From contig QRFJ01000780.1 in the NCBI GenBank assembly GCA_006176705.1, positions 1,240,001 through 1,304,000 on the forward strand: DNA of 64,000 nt, in the 5' to 3' direction. The position numbers and the translations under genes were made by a program. Under the pieces are notes generated by a model. It did no database searches. It was not told the origin of the DNA and saw only the letters and a program-made list of their open reading frames with translations. The stretch comes from Cocos nucifera (taxonomy: Eukaryota > Streptophyta > Magnoliopsida > Arecales > Arecaceae). Shown one piece after another: positions 22,701-33,603 of this stretch; position 1 is the stretch's first letter, and each line of letters opens with the position of its first letter.

Positions 22701-25700
22701 GCCTCCTTGTGGCAGACAAGGAGGAAGAGCACCCTTTGGAGGTGGTGGAGGCCGAGGACCAGGCTTTGAGTTGTGTAAAGGAGGGGGTGGGGCAGGAGGT
22801 GCTGGACCAACCTTTTTAACAGGAGGCATAACAGGTGGGGGAGGTGGTGGAGCAGGAGGGGGTGGAGCAGGAGGTGATGGAGCAACTTTCTTAATAGAAG
22901 GGAGCATAACAGGTGGAGGAAGAGGTGGTTTTGGCTCAAAAGCATTGCTAGAGATATTAGACATCTCAGTTGAAGAAATGGGATTTCCTGAAGGTATGTC
23001 AGATGGTCGAGTTCCATCTGAGCTAACATTGAAGGATGAAATATGATCATTTTGGCATGGGTCAGTTTTGAAAGACAAACCGCCAATCTTGTCCTTGTGA
23101 ATTGAAGTACCTTGCCCAAAAGAGTTGGGTGACAAGCCTGAAAAGGAAAACTTACAAATTAGCATCTACAATTTCAAAAATATGCTTATATGAATCACCT
23201 GTGAAACATTTCCGTACCAGAGAAGTCACTTAAGCTTAAAGTCATAAGAGGCCTCTCCTCCCTTTGCCCATTTGTCGAGTCATTACTGTCTCTACAACAT
23301 TTATGATAGCAACAGAATATACATGCAGCAATAAGACATGTCCCAGCAGCAGTAAGAACCACAGCAATCATAACAGATCTTTTGCTGTTGTTTGGCTTCT
23401 TTGATGGTAAAACTGGAGCAGCAGCTGAGGTTTGATTATAGGAATTTGGTGAAAGTCTTTTGCCACCTGAGGAATGATTATGAGGCAATGGAGCACTTGC
23501 TGGAGCAAGATCAGAAGATGGTGCTGGACCAAAACTAGGCGTTTCAACTCCTGGACCAAGGGATGGAGCTGATGCAGGAGATGGACCCGGCGCTGGAGCT
23601 GAGGCAGGGGACATGGCATGAAGAGGTTGATCTGCTAAATGCCTTCTCAAAACAAGATTGCATCCAAGTAACGACTCCAAATACTTCATATACGTATTTA
23701 TCAGTCTATCATCATCTCCAGGAACATTAAAATGGAAGTTTTGCCTACTGAAACAACTAAGAAGTTCATGCTTAATTTGTGGTGTGAGAAAAGTCATAGT
23801 CTCCAATTTGCCACTTTTCAGAAAAAACCTAGAGTTCAGATTAGTCTCAGTAGAATCACAAATTAAATCCTCCATATTAGAAAATCCTGAGGTTCTTAAA
23901 ACTTCTTTCATGTCCATAAAATCTAGCCCACAATATAGCCATATTCGCTCCATCTGAAATCACAAGATCTCATCATTAATCAGTTTCACGATTTCATTAC
24001 AACAAAATTAAGATGAAGTATGCTATCTGTGGCAGTTCAAAGGAAAAAAAATTCACACCTTTGCAGCATGCATGCAGACAGAATCCACAATTAACTCTAA
24101 ACATGGTTCAAATTCATTGATAGGCTGTGCATGGTCAATTATAAGGGCTATGGAGGAAAGCATGAAGATTCAAGTAGCTGACCAGCATTGATTCTACTAT
24201 TACTGCACAGAGAAAGATTTGACAAAAGATCTGTGACTAATGACTGCATTTTTTACATCCTTTAATAACACTTTGGAAGTTCCCAACATGTGGCTATTTT
24301 GACCTTAAATTTAAATTTATAAAAGAAAGGGCCATAAAAATGAACAAAGAAATATCCACATCGCAAAAACACTTCATTTACAGTAAGCAAGTCTTTGAAG
24401 GTTGCTGAAATATAATGAGTTAACTAACATTCATCTGTGATCTCCATTCATCATTTTTCAATATGTAGGTATTTTACATGAATATTATGATCAACTGTGT
24501 GGTGCATAGGTTAATCTGCTCATCATTAACTTTGCACTGGGAGGATTGAAGCCTTAATTCTATGGAAGCAGAGTAGTCCATGCCATTTTGTAGATATATA
24601 TTTGATTATATAAATACTTACAGTGTTAAATGTCTAAAACTATATTGTTATCAAAAAATTGAATGCAATATGATTTTTAACATTCCGTTGATTTTTTTAA
24701 AGATTTTAACCTTTTTTTTTATAGTTTCAAGCCTTCAGCCTAAGAACATCAAAGCTAGAGATTTGAAGATGATAAGCAACATAGTGTTATACTCTAAAAT
24801 TATGTGATATATGTTTTCTTGGAATGTTTCCCTTTTTTAAAAAATCTTCTTTTTTCCTTCACATTTACATGACACTTGGAAACCCAGGATGAAACCACCA
24901 TTGAGACCAAAATTTCATAGCCCCAAACTGAAACCAAACCAAGCTTGAACTTTGAAATAAATGATATAGAGAACTTATGAGCTTGGAAACACAATAGCTT
25001 GCACCAAATCAAAAAAGGAAAGAGAGATTAAATTCTGGTGAATATATGTGATCAATATGGGATTTCCAATGCATCTGAACAAGCCCTCGATTGTTAATTT
25101 GCTTATCCGCTTGTACTCAAGGCCATGTGATGTTTTATACATATTTGTTTAATTCAAATAAAGCAAACTATCCAAGCAGAGTAAATGGCATTGACCAAGC
25201 TGGGACATTTTAAGATTTGAGCAGTAATAGCATTCAACCCACTTTTATGATTTCCAAAATTTAGTTCATGCCACGGTTATGTGGATGATTTAGGGCCATC
25301 AAAGCTAAGAAATTTTGTATCCTGCTTCAGTCTTTTGGGGGATTCACCATATTCAGCAGTGCTGCTTTGCTACATTCAAGTTGGTATACTATAAGAATCT
25401 TGCAAGTCTAGGTTACTCATAGTACCTTGCTACACCCTTGAGCATTTTCTGATGGAGCTGCTCTACTTGCGTGGACGCATGCACATAAGAAATACATACA
25501 TAATCAACTCCTGAAATGATGCAACTTTCTTTATTTTTCAACATTTTTTTCATAAATTCTTGTGAAAATGGACTGTTAATTTGTTAAGGTATGACCCCTA
25601 GATGTAGCCCTATGCTAATTATAATTTGCACACTCTGACAGCAGATAAGAAAGGTTATTAGTAATTCATCGGAAGTTGAAAGAGAGACAAAAGATAGTAG

Positions 25701-25868
25701 AATCCCACGTACCAGGTCTTCATTTAGCTCTGGAGAAGCCACGATCGCAGTATCTCTAAAGCCCAAGAAGGGACCTTCTGCCCGTTGCCTCCCTCCTGAG
25801 CATCTCCTCATCAGAACAGACAACGCTACGAGACAAACGAATAAAAATCCGAACTTTCTCATATCCAT
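19705..25868 (-). CDS. Class I formin-like protein (FH1-FH2), six exons
   Basis: Exons on the minus strand are 25868-25713, 23953-23218, 23137-22501, 22404-22202, 21796-21561 and 20547-19705. All joins keep frame, giving 936 residues. The domains in order are a signal peptide (1 to about 24), an extracellular part with a Ser/Ala/Pro-rich stretch (about 165-210), a membrane span (245-268, followed by a Cys/His-rich patch), a poly-proline FH1 (about 366-437) and an FH2 domain (about 481-888) with KLKPFFWDKV, FNEEMIEMLFGY and GNRMN. FH1 binds profilin-actin and FH2 nucleates and caps actin filaments. Class I plant formins sit in the plasma membrane and link actin to the cell wall. The ATG at 25868 is chosen because upstream in-frame sequence has no ATG and the context ACGATGG is good; the next Met is two codons later. 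Intron 5 has a GC donor. The gene looks intact. Confidence 0.95.
21559..21565 (-). promoter_or_regulatory. GC-AG donor site of formin intron 5
   Basis: On the minus strand the exon ends TCTAGAG and the intron starts GCAAGT. The acceptor ends CAG before 20547. Using it joins ...LATLE to VACEELRSSRLF in phase 0, restoring the conserved FH2 sequence. The flanks match the GC-AG donor consensus AG/GCAAGT. No GT donor nearby gives the same reading. Confidence 0.88.
23954..25712 (-). other. Formin intron 1 (1.76 kb)
   Basis: It has a GTACGT donor at 25712 and a TTTCAG acceptor ending at 23954. Exon 2 begins exactly at an in-frame ATG, which could mislead gene predictors into dropping the signal-peptide exon. 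I see no transposon or gene inside. Confidence 0.85.
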
Positions 25869-25956
25869 CGTTTCTTGGAACGATCTTCCAGCCACAATCT
25901 ATCCTTTTCATCTCATCTATTGCCCAATCTCGACATCAAAATCCGCTCATATCTGA

Positions 25957-25977
25957 AAATAATAATAATAATAATAA
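25957..25977. repeat. (AAT)n microsatellite in the formin leader region
   Basis: About six AAT units lie 90-110 bp upstream of the ATG, probably within the 5' UTR. Confidence 0.8.
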
Positions 25978-26370
25978 CAACACTGGAGAATCCCTCATGC
26001 GAAAGACCCAAAATTTCTTACACCGTGCGGGAAAACCACCGACACTTCCCCAGAAATCGGTAAAAAAACTCGACCTTCCAGGGAACCGGAACCGGAACCG
26101 ATCCCGTGCCAGGGTCCACAACAAATGAGCTAAAAATTTCGAAAACGAGCTATCTCGAAGGTGGGTCGAGAACAGCGGATGGAGAGCAGATCTGGCCTTG
26201 TGCTCTCCGAGCGGCGACGAGGATGAGAACTGAGGAGGTCATAAAGTGAGGGAATCTTCCAAAATTGTCTAATGTGTTTATTATTAGCAGTCGGCGTTGG
26301 AACGTGGGAGACGACGAGAGACGTCGAGGGGGGATCGACGGTGGAACCACGTAGCGTGTGCGGAGGGGCC

Positions 26371-26495
26371 GAATGGCTCGGCTTAAAATAAAACATGACC
26401 AGGTGAGAGTTGAGCAGAACATTGGGGTCCTCTTATTGGGCTCGGCCTAAAATAAAACATGAACGGGCGTGAGTTGAAGTTGAGCAGAACTGAAA
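26371..26495. repeat. ~60-bp tandem duplication upstream of formin
   Basis: Blocks beginning GGCTCGGCTTAAAATAAAAC (26371) and GGCTCGGCCTAAAATAAAAC (26440) each run to GTTGAGCAGAAC, with small insertions in the second copy. Confidence 0.85.
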
Positions 26496-26560
26496 AATTT
26501 TGGCTCAAGCTCAAATCATTGAATTCTGTCAGGGCTGGAGGAAAATTACGGATAGGATTT

Positions 26561-26565
26561 AGTAT
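26561..26565. repeat. Gypsy target-site duplication, left copy
   Basis: AGTAT is repeated at 61913-61917, right after the 3' LTR. The match across 35 kb ties both LTRs to one insertion. Confidence 0.85.
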
Positions 26566-27486
26566 TATTGGTGCGGCCAATTACCACACAGTATCAAAAA
26601 AGATCAATAGATCAATGAGCCATGGAAACTAATGATTATCGAATTCATGTCAGTAAAATATCGACCTAGGAACTTCAACCGATTCATATTAGGATCAAGT
26701 ACGACAACCATTACTTCACTGGTGCCTAGAACAATAATATACCGAGTAAGTAAGATAAACCAAAAAATTACCACCTTTGAGACCATGTCAGCGGGATCGA
26801 AAACTTCTACAAGGGAGTGAAAATCGGTAATTAACCGACCTGGAGACAGGGCACCCTTATGGTAAGGTCGGGATATAATCGACTTTACATCAACAGTAGT
26901 TGACTCAATAGCTAATATGAGATTGGGTTTACTCTATCCTCATCAATATAGTGAGATCGGAAAAACACTAGCCTTGATATAGTCTTAACTGGAGCGCTAG
27001 CTACTTTCTAGCCATATCATAACTATCCTCCAGCTATGTTACAACTAATTGCCACTTAGGCAAACGACCTACAATTGCTATCTAGTTGGCTATTTTATTA
27101 AAATGAACTAAATGACCTAACGAACTTTTCTTAAGGCCTAAGCAAACCTCTCTATAAATAGAGGGACGGGATATCCTTCCAGAGAGTAAGTTTTTAGTAT
27201 AAAATTTATAGAGTCAACACTTTATTGAAATCTTCTCTTGATTTTCTTATTGAAGAAAGATCGAACCCCCCTCTACTTAAACTCTGTTTTATTACCTCTA
27301 GCCTTCCATTTTCACTATCTGTTCTTAAGATCTCAGTTGACTTAAGCATTAAAGGGTCCTAAACTGGAGGGTATCTCATCAATTTTGAAAATTTTTTTGC
27401 AGATTGGTCCGCAATCTACGTCGACCCGACCACATCTAGCTTTTTAGCATGGGTTCTCCTCAATAATCTGAAGCCTTGCTGCAATA
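26566..27486 (+). repeat. 5' LTR of the large Gypsy
   Basis: This 921-bp LTR begins TATTGGTGCGGC and ends GCCTTGCTGCAATA. It pairs with 60939-61912 over its whole length, with visible substitutions and small indels. Both LTRs begin TA where TG is usual, so the change probably predates insertion. Confidence 0.9.
27153..27160 (+). promoter_or_regulatory. TATA box in the 5' LTR
   Basis: TATAAATA is followed by GAGGGACGGG. The same box occurs at 61579-61586 in the 3' LTR. It directs transcription to the right, away from the formin. Confidence 0.7.
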
Positions 27487-27505
27487 GATTAGCGCTAGAG
27501 GAAAG
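27487..27505 (+). other. Primer-binding-site-like sequence of the Gypsy
   Basis: GATTAGCGCTAGAGGAAAG immediately follows the 5' LTR. It resembles TTGGCGC-type primer sites of Tat elements with a G to A change. I could not assign the tRNA. Confidence 0.5.
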
Positions 27506-28820
27506 ATGTTTTTACCTAAATATTGTGAAAATGATAAAGAAGGCACAGAACCCAGCTCCATCTTCCCTAAGAGTCGTTCTAAAGACGGTCCAACCCGATC
27601 TCTTCGCAATAGTTTAATCTTTTGATGTAGCAAGTCCAAACTTTCACCAATGCTATACAGTTGCTCCAATAGACAACGGAGCGATGGTAAGAACCTAATC
27701 TTCAAGAAGCTTGTCACAACACAGCCACCCCCCCAGTCCCTCAAGAATCCCACCGGGAGCATTTTCTTGACCAAGAAGAGTGCTCCTGTGAAGCAGAATC
27801 AACTTTCCATAGCAAGAAGCCGCAATGGGAGGAAGCTCTAGAGCAGAAGCTTCAAGATCTTGAGAAAAGGATGAAGATATGGCTCGGAGACTCTTCCCAA
27901 AGTAAAAAGAATTTTCATCTCACATCCCTTTTTTTGCTGAAATACTGAATGGAACCGGTTCCTTTCCGATTTAAGATGCCTACGTTGGAGCCATTCGATG
28001 GCTCCACAGACCCTCAAGACCATCTTGAGGGATATAGAGACGTCATGAGGCTTCAAGAAGCATCTAACGTCCTTCTTTGCATGGCTTTTTTCATTACTCT
28101 CAAAAAGTCTATGAGAGTATGGTTTTCTGGACTCCGTCCAGAGTCCATTTCTTCTTTTAATCATTTAGATAGGCTTTTCATGGCCTATTTTAGGAGTAAC
28201 CGTCTATATTTGAAGTACACGGACAACCTCTTTTTCATAGTGTAATAGGAGGATGAATTCCTCTATAAGTATATGGCCCACTTTAATGTGGCTATCTTGG
28301 AAGTAAAGGATTTCAATGAGTGCATCGCCATATCTATCTTGAAACGAGGACTCAAAAGTTACCGTTCGACTTTCTCCCTAAGCAAGAATTTTTTAGAAAA
28401 TTATGAGAGGATGCTGACCCGGGTTAGAAAGTATGCTAATGGAGGAAGAAGAGAAGCTGAATAAGAAGGAAAAGAAAAATAAGAAGCGGTCTCGTGAAGA
28501 AAAATATAGAAATCAAGAGGATGCCAGCAAGCGACCTCAGAAGAATCCGAGGTCCTGAAGCCCACCTCGAAAGTTCGACACCTATGCCTTCCTGTCTACC
28601 CTACGAACGCAGATTCTGATGGAGATCGAGAACCAAGGGTATCTTCGTCACCCAATCCCATGAAATCCCTACCTGCAAGAAGAGACAAAAATAAATTCTA
28701 CTATTTTCACTAGGAACATGGGCATAATATTGAACAGTGCCACCAACTAAAGAACGAGATTGAGGCATTAATTCACCGAGGCTACCTCAGCAAATACATC
28801 AAGGATCAAGCAAATCAAGC
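27505..28820 (+). pseudogene. Gypsy gag remnant
   Basis: The capsid core is readable at 27949-28464: FKMPTLEPFDGSTDPQDHLE, VWFSGLRPESISSFNHLD, then FNVAILEVKDFNECIAI and GLKSYRSTFSLSKN. Between the two parts lies a TAA stop (28242). A zinc-knuckle-like segment at about 28690-28745 keeps HGHNIEQC, but the first Cys is lost and a TAG interrupts it. Gag would build the intracellular particle; this copy cannot. Confidence 0.85.
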
Positions 28821-28887
28821 CCTAAAGTAATGTCAAAAGCCTAACGACGCTATTGAACACAATCGGCCAACTGTTAGAGTCATCAAC

Positions 28888-29120
28888 ATGATCACAGAGG
28901 CTAGCAGATCTTGGGCAACATTTAGAAGCCCTCCCCTAAAGAGGCAACGAATTGATAACGCTGTCTCCTTCTCTAATAGTGATGCTCAGGAGGTTCAAAC
29001 CCCTCATAATGATGTTGTTATCATTTCTATGATAATAGTAAACTATGATATAAAAAGAATCTTAGTAGATAATAGAAGCTTTGCAGATGTGTTATTCTAT
29101 GATACTTTCTCAAGATGAAT
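28888..29120 (+). pseudogene. Gypsy aspartic protease remnant
   Basis: The segment IDNAVSFSNSDAQEVQTPHN, then VNYDIKRILVDNRSFADVLF, matches the Tat protease. The flap and active-site motif is normally DNGSS; here it reads DNRSF, so the catalytic-loop Gly is replaced. A stop follows after YDTFSR. Confidence 0.8.
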
Positions 29121-29599
29121 ATTCTGAAAAAATTGAGACAAGTTAGTACCCCACTGATTGGATTTTCAAGCGACTCGATAGCTATCGAAGGAGAAGTTAT
29201 GCTACTAATCATTGTACAAAAAGACTCCTATCAGTCAATTGTATAGCTTATATTCCTAGTCATCAAGATACCATCCTTGTATAATGCTAACCTTGTTGGC
29301 CCGGGCTTAATGCCCTCAGAGCAGTGGTTTTCACTTACTACATGCTAGTGTGATTTCCAACCAAAAATGGAATTGGAGAGATATGCGAAGATCAGATAGT
29401 GGTTAGACAATATTTTCTGATAGCTTCAAAAATGAAGAAGTCCATCAAAGCCTTACCAATCGAAGTGCCTGACCAAGAGAGTAAAGTAGAGTATGAAAAA
29501 AGCCAAGCTGAGTCAGCAGAATCCCTCATCACCATTCCACTCGAAAGGGACCCAAAAAGGATAGTCCAAATAGGAGCTCATTAAATGTTGACCTCAGGG

Positions 29600-30300
29600 A
29601 TAAATTAATATCTTTCTTTTGGTAGAATGCTGATGTATTTGCATGGATAGCTTCAAACATGCCTGAAATTCTTACTAATATTATTGTGCATAAATTAAAT
29701 ATTGATCCCAAGCACCTAAAACTAAAGAAAAGAAGCTTCACTCTAAAAAGACAAAAGATGATAGATGAGGAGGTTGATAAGCTCATAAAAGCAGAATTCA
29801 TCAAAGAAGCTCAGTACCCAAAATGGATAGCCAATGTAGTGATGGTCAAAAAGACAAGTGGTAAGTGAAGGATTTGTATCGATTACACCGACCATAATAA
29901 AATCTATCCTAAAGATAGTTTTTCCCTCCCATAGATTGACTAGCTGGTCGATGCAACCTCGGGACACAAGCTACTGAGCTTCATCAACACCTTCTTTGAC
30001 TACAACCAAATCAGAATGGCCCATGACAATGAAGAAAATACGGCTTTTGTCATTGACAAAGGTTTGTATTATTATAAAATAATATTTTTTGATTTAAAAA
30101 ATATAGGTGCCACTTATCAGTGTCTAGTCAATAAAGTGTTCAAACATCAAATCAGTCATAATATAGAGATATACGTTGATGATATGCTGGTAAAAAATAC
30201 AAAAGAAGATAGGCATATCACCGATTTAGAAGAAGTATTTAGGAAACTCTGCAAATATCGAATGAAGCTCAATCCAAATTAGTGCAATTTTGGGATAACA
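29600..30300 (+). pseudogene. Gypsy reverse transcriptase remnant
   Basis: Conserved RT blocks appear in order: the start MPEILTNIIV, EVDKLIKAEFIKEAQYPKWI, VMVKKTSGK, RICIDYTD, IRMAHDNEENTAFVIDKGLY and the catalytic box YVDDMLVKN. A TGA stands where KWR is expected (29866-29868), with two more stops near 29930-29940. The catalytic Asp pair is still present. Confidence 0.88.
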
Positions 30301-30425
30301 TCGACAAGTTTCTTGATTTTCTCATGATCCAGAGAGGAATAGAGGCCAACCCCAAAAAGATCCAAGTATTACTCGAGATGAAGGCCTCAGGCATGGTGAA
30401 GGAGGTACAATAGCTTACCGGACGA

Positions 30426-30965
30426 GTGGCATCGCTCAGCAAGTTCATATCTAGATCAACTGAAAAGTGCCTCTCTTTCTTTAAAATCTTGAAGCAGATT
30501 AAAGACTTTAAATGGTCAGGGGAGTGTCAATTTACCTTTGATAATCTTAAGGCATATCTTGGTTCAGTCTCATTACTGTCAAAGCTGATTGGAGGTGAGG
30601 ATTTATTCATATACTTATCTATTTTACCTAATGTTGTTAGCTCGGTTCTAGTCCGAGATGATGTAGGGATATACAGACCAATCTATAATGCCAGTAAACT
30701 ATTGTGGGATATTAAAACTCAGTATTCTAAGACCAAAAAAGTGATATATTTCCTAATCATATCAGCTAAACAGCTTCGACCATATTTTCAAGCCCATTCT
30801 ATTATAGTTTTGACAAATCAACCATTGAGGACAGTCCTTCAACAATCAGATATATTCGGTCGGCTAATCAAGTGGGCCAATGAACTCGGTAAGTTTGATA
30901 TCCATTATCGACTTAGACCTTCTATGAAAGTCCAAGTATTGGCCGATTTTATGGTAGTATGCTCC
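30426..30965 (+). pseudogene. Gypsy RT thumb and first RNase H (gRH) remnant
   Basis: An open stretch of about 180 codons begins after a frameshift at 30290-30420. It carries ASLSKFISRSTEKCLSFFKI, then LPNVVSSVLVRDDVGIYRPI, QLRPYFQAHSIIVLTNQPLR and WANELGKFDIHYRLRPSMKV. This is the standard Gypsy RT-RNase H connection and RNase H. It is the best preserved part of this element. Confidence 0.85.
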
Positions 30966-31019
30966 ATACTTGAAGAAGAATCCACCTCAAAAATCTCAAG
31001 AAAAGTTATTGAAGGATTC

Positions 31020-31430
31020 TATTGGCTTCTACATGTTGATGGCACTTCGAATGCCTAAGAAAGCAGAGCTAGTTTAATCCTAGCCAATCCAGAAGGAGCT
31101 GTCACTGAGTATGTCTTGAGATTCAACTTCAAAATTTTTAATAACGGTGCTGAATATGAAGCCCTCATTGCAGGACTCAAAATGGCAAGAGAGCTCAATG
31201 TCAAGAAACTCAAGATTTTCACAGACTCATAACTTATCGTCAGACAAGTACGAGATTAGTTTGAAGCTAAAGATTCTATCATGTCTCAGTATCTAAGTAA
31301 CATAAAAGAATTATCGAAGAATTTTGATGATCTCGAGATCATATAAATACCGAGATCGGAGAATGCTCGAGCTAATGCGCTATCACATCTGGTCACATCG
31401 AGATTTCTCGAGCTCAATCAAAGGGTATTT
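31020..31430 (+). pseudogene. Second, archaeal-type RNase H (aRH) remnant
   Basis: In the frame continuing from the first RNase H, the translation reads LLHVDGTSNA, stop, NPEGAVTEYVLRF, NNGAEYEALIAGLKMAREL, KIFTDS, stop, then NARANALSHL. This is a second RNase H of the cellular/archaeal type, known from Tat-lineage elements. The Asp (VDGT), Glu (AEYEAL) and second Asp (FTDS) are present; the last acidic position (usually ARADALS) reads ARANALS. At least three stops occur. Confidence 0.75.
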
Positions 31431-31449
31431 ATTAAAGTCCTTGAAAAAT

Positions 31450-32640
31450 CCAGCATGAAAATTCTAATAGTTGCTCAAGTAGAACATGAACCAAGCTAGA
31501 TAGATCTTCTGACAGATTACCTAGATAGGGGAGTATTGCCAAATGATCCTACTAAAGCAAGGAAAATCAAAAGGCAAGCTCTATGGTTTGTCATTCTGGA
31601 TGGGAAATTATATAAAAGATCATATTATTTCCCTTTACTCTAGTGTTTGAGACCTTCAAAAGCTGATTATGCTCTTCAGGAGGTCCATGAGAGAATCTAC
31701 GGTAACCACTTAGGGGGCAGATCATTGGCATACAAAGTGATTCGATCGAATTATTATTGGCCAATGATTCAGAAGGATGCAGCCGACCTCCCCAATAGAT
31801 GTGATCAATGCTAGAGGTATGCAAATATTCAATATCAGCCTGTTGTTGAGCTTATATCAATTACAGCTTCTTAGCCTTTTATCATCTGGAGAATGGATAT
31901 TCTTGGACCTTTTCCCATAGTGACGGGGCAAAGAAAATTTTTGGTAGTGGCCATTGATTACTTCACAAAATAGGTGGAAGTCGAACCGCTAGCATAAATC
32001 ATGAAAAAAAAGATGCAAAATATTATGTAGAAGTCAATTATCTATCGTTTTGACTTACTTTAGGTTACTATCATTGACAATAGAAAGCAGTTCGACAACC
32101 CAAGATTTAAAAAATTCTACTCCAAACTATGCATCAACCATGGGCTTACTTTAGTAGAACATCCACAGTCGAATGGAGAAGCAGAATTTACCTATTGAAC
32201 AATTCTCTAAGGTTTGAAAGCCAGGCTTATTAAAGCCAAAGGACTCTGGGTGGATGAATTATATAATATTCTTTGGGCATATAGAACTACCCCCAGACGA
32301 CCAACCAGAGAAATGTCCTTTAAACTTATGTTTAGGGGAGAGGCAATTATACCCATAGAAATTAACCTCCTAATGCTGAGGGTAGAAAATTTTCATGAGA
32401 AAAGCAATTCAGATCGACTAAGAACCGACCTAAACTTGTTGGAAGAAACTGGAGAGTGGGCTTAGATTCGTATGGCGACCTACAAACAAAAAGTAGCCAG
32501 GAAAAGCTTATCCCAAATTGGGAAAGGCCTTACCGAATCACTGAAGTGGTGCGCCCGAGGGGGATCAAAAATTTAGATGGCCCAAATATTCTAAGGACAT
32601 GGAATGTTGAAAACCTTAGAATATACCATTAATGATTCTT
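31450..32640 (+). pseudogene. Gypsy integrase remnant
   Basis: Pieces in changing frames show the catalytic core: DILGPFPIVTGQRKFLVVAI with the first Asp (about 31900), an IIDNRKQFDNP segment with the second, and HPQSNGEAEFTY with the Glu. Then comes LWVDELYNILWAYRTTPRRP and SDRLRTDLNLLEETGEWA (to 32465). Several stops interrupt it. It would have joined cDNA to the genome. Confidence 0.82.
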
Positions 32641-32749
32641 GAATAAAAGCTCTGAAATTTTATCCTATGAAGATAGATCTCTATTTCAAAATGTCAAACC
32701 ATCTCTCGACCACCTCGAAAAAAATCCAAGCAAACTCAAAAACCTGTCC

Positions 32750-33215
32750 AAACGAGGCTATGCTATTTGGCCAAATGAAGATAAGATACAAATTCAAAAA
32801 TCTATCCAGACGAGGCTATGCCATCCAGCCAAACATGGATAAGATAAAATTATATTTGTCCAAATGAGACTATACTATCTAGCCAAATAAGGATAAAATT
32901 CAAAATCAAAAACCTATTCAAATGAGGCTATGCTGTCTGACCAAACGAGGATAAGGTACAAATTCAAAAACATATCTAGATGAGGCTACGCTATCTAGCC
33001 AAAATTATGTTTGTTTAAATGAGGCTATACTATCCGGCCAAACGAGGATAAAATTCAAACTCAAAAATCTATCCAAACGAGGCTATGCTATCCGGCCAAA
33101 TAAAGATAAGGTACAAATTCGAAAATCTATCTAAACGAGGCTATGCTATCCAGTCAAACAAGGATAAGGTAGAATTATATTTGTCCAAAAGAGGTTATGT
33201 TATCTGACCAAACAA
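32750..33215. repeat. Tandem repeat array 1 in the Gypsy 3' region (~58 bp, 9 copies)
   Basis: The core GAGGCTATGCTATCCGGCCA recurs nine times with substitutions, at about 32754, 32812, 32867, 32924, 32983, 33021, 33080, 33138 and 33190. Most spacings are 52-59 bp, with one of 38. AT-rich linkers with TACAAATTCAAAAA separate the cores. Confidence 0.9.
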
Positions 33216-33440
33216 GGACAAATCAGATCATAAGACATCCAATCTCTGTATTAGACCTCATAAATTAGATTGTGAGACATTCGATCTTCAGATTGGACCT
33301 CACAAATTAAATCAGGAGACATCCAATCTCTAGATTGAACCTCACCACTCAGATCGTGAGATATCTGATCTCCAGATTGGACCTCACAACTTAGATTATG
33401 AGACACCTGATCTCCATATTAGACCTCACAATCTAGATCA
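33216..33440. repeat. Tandem repeat array 2 in the Gypsy 3' region (~42 bp)
   Basis: About five diverged units of the form AGATTGTGAGACATCCGATC, then a short TCTAGATTGGACCTCACAA block. It directly follows array 1 and is unrelated to it in sequence. Confidence 0.85.
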
Positions 33441-33595
33441 CAAAAATGAGAATAAAATTGGAAAGCAGCTAACCAAACTCCTACTAGATGGAAGGAAAAC
33501 TGACCTATTGATCCCAAACTCAAGTAAAGCCCATGTCAGGTAATATTAGATCAAAAATATCCACGTCACAAGCAAACACAGGTAGTTAAAAAGAA
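33441..33595 (+). other. Gypsy 3' region between repeat array and hAT insertion
   Basis: This is non-coding remainder of the Gypsy element. Its continuation is at 49326 after the hAT, and again at 57892 in the duplicate. Confidence 0.5.
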
Positions 33596-33603
33596 GTTTT
33601 TAT
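33596..33603. repeat. hAT target-site duplication, left copy (diverged)
   Basis: GTTTTTAT matches ATTTTCAT (49318-49325) at 6 of 8 positions. Eight bases is the hAT length. Confidence 0.55.

Larger units (their letters stand above)
25869..26560 (-). promoter_or_regulatory. Formin 5' UTR and proximal promoter region
   Basis: This 690-bp gap separates the formin ATG from the Gypsy target duplication at 26561. It is more GC-rich than its surroundings, holds an AAT microsatellite (about 25957-25977) and a tandem duplication at 26371-26495. I could not identify a clear TATA box. Any promoter element further upstream is now displaced by the Gypsy insertion. Confidence 0.5.

Noticed and set aside
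22771..23046. Gly-rich 91-codon plus-strand frame
   Set aside because: It is the antisense reading of the formin FH1 poly-proline codons.
22580..23119. 179-codon minus-strand frame rich in Leu and His overlapping the formin
   Set aside because: It is an alternative frame of exon 3; the spliced FH1-FH2 frame explains the locus.
23658..23957. 99-codon plus-strand frame
   Set aside because: Antisense shadow of formin exon 2.
25869..25895. Upstream in-frame extension of formin exon 1 to a GTG
   Set aside because: GTG is not an expected plant start; the ATG at 25868 has better context and leaves a proper signal peptide.
32750..33440. Regular repeats considered as a CRISPR array
   Set aside because: Units are diverged tandem repeats without unique spacers, in a plant retrotransposon.
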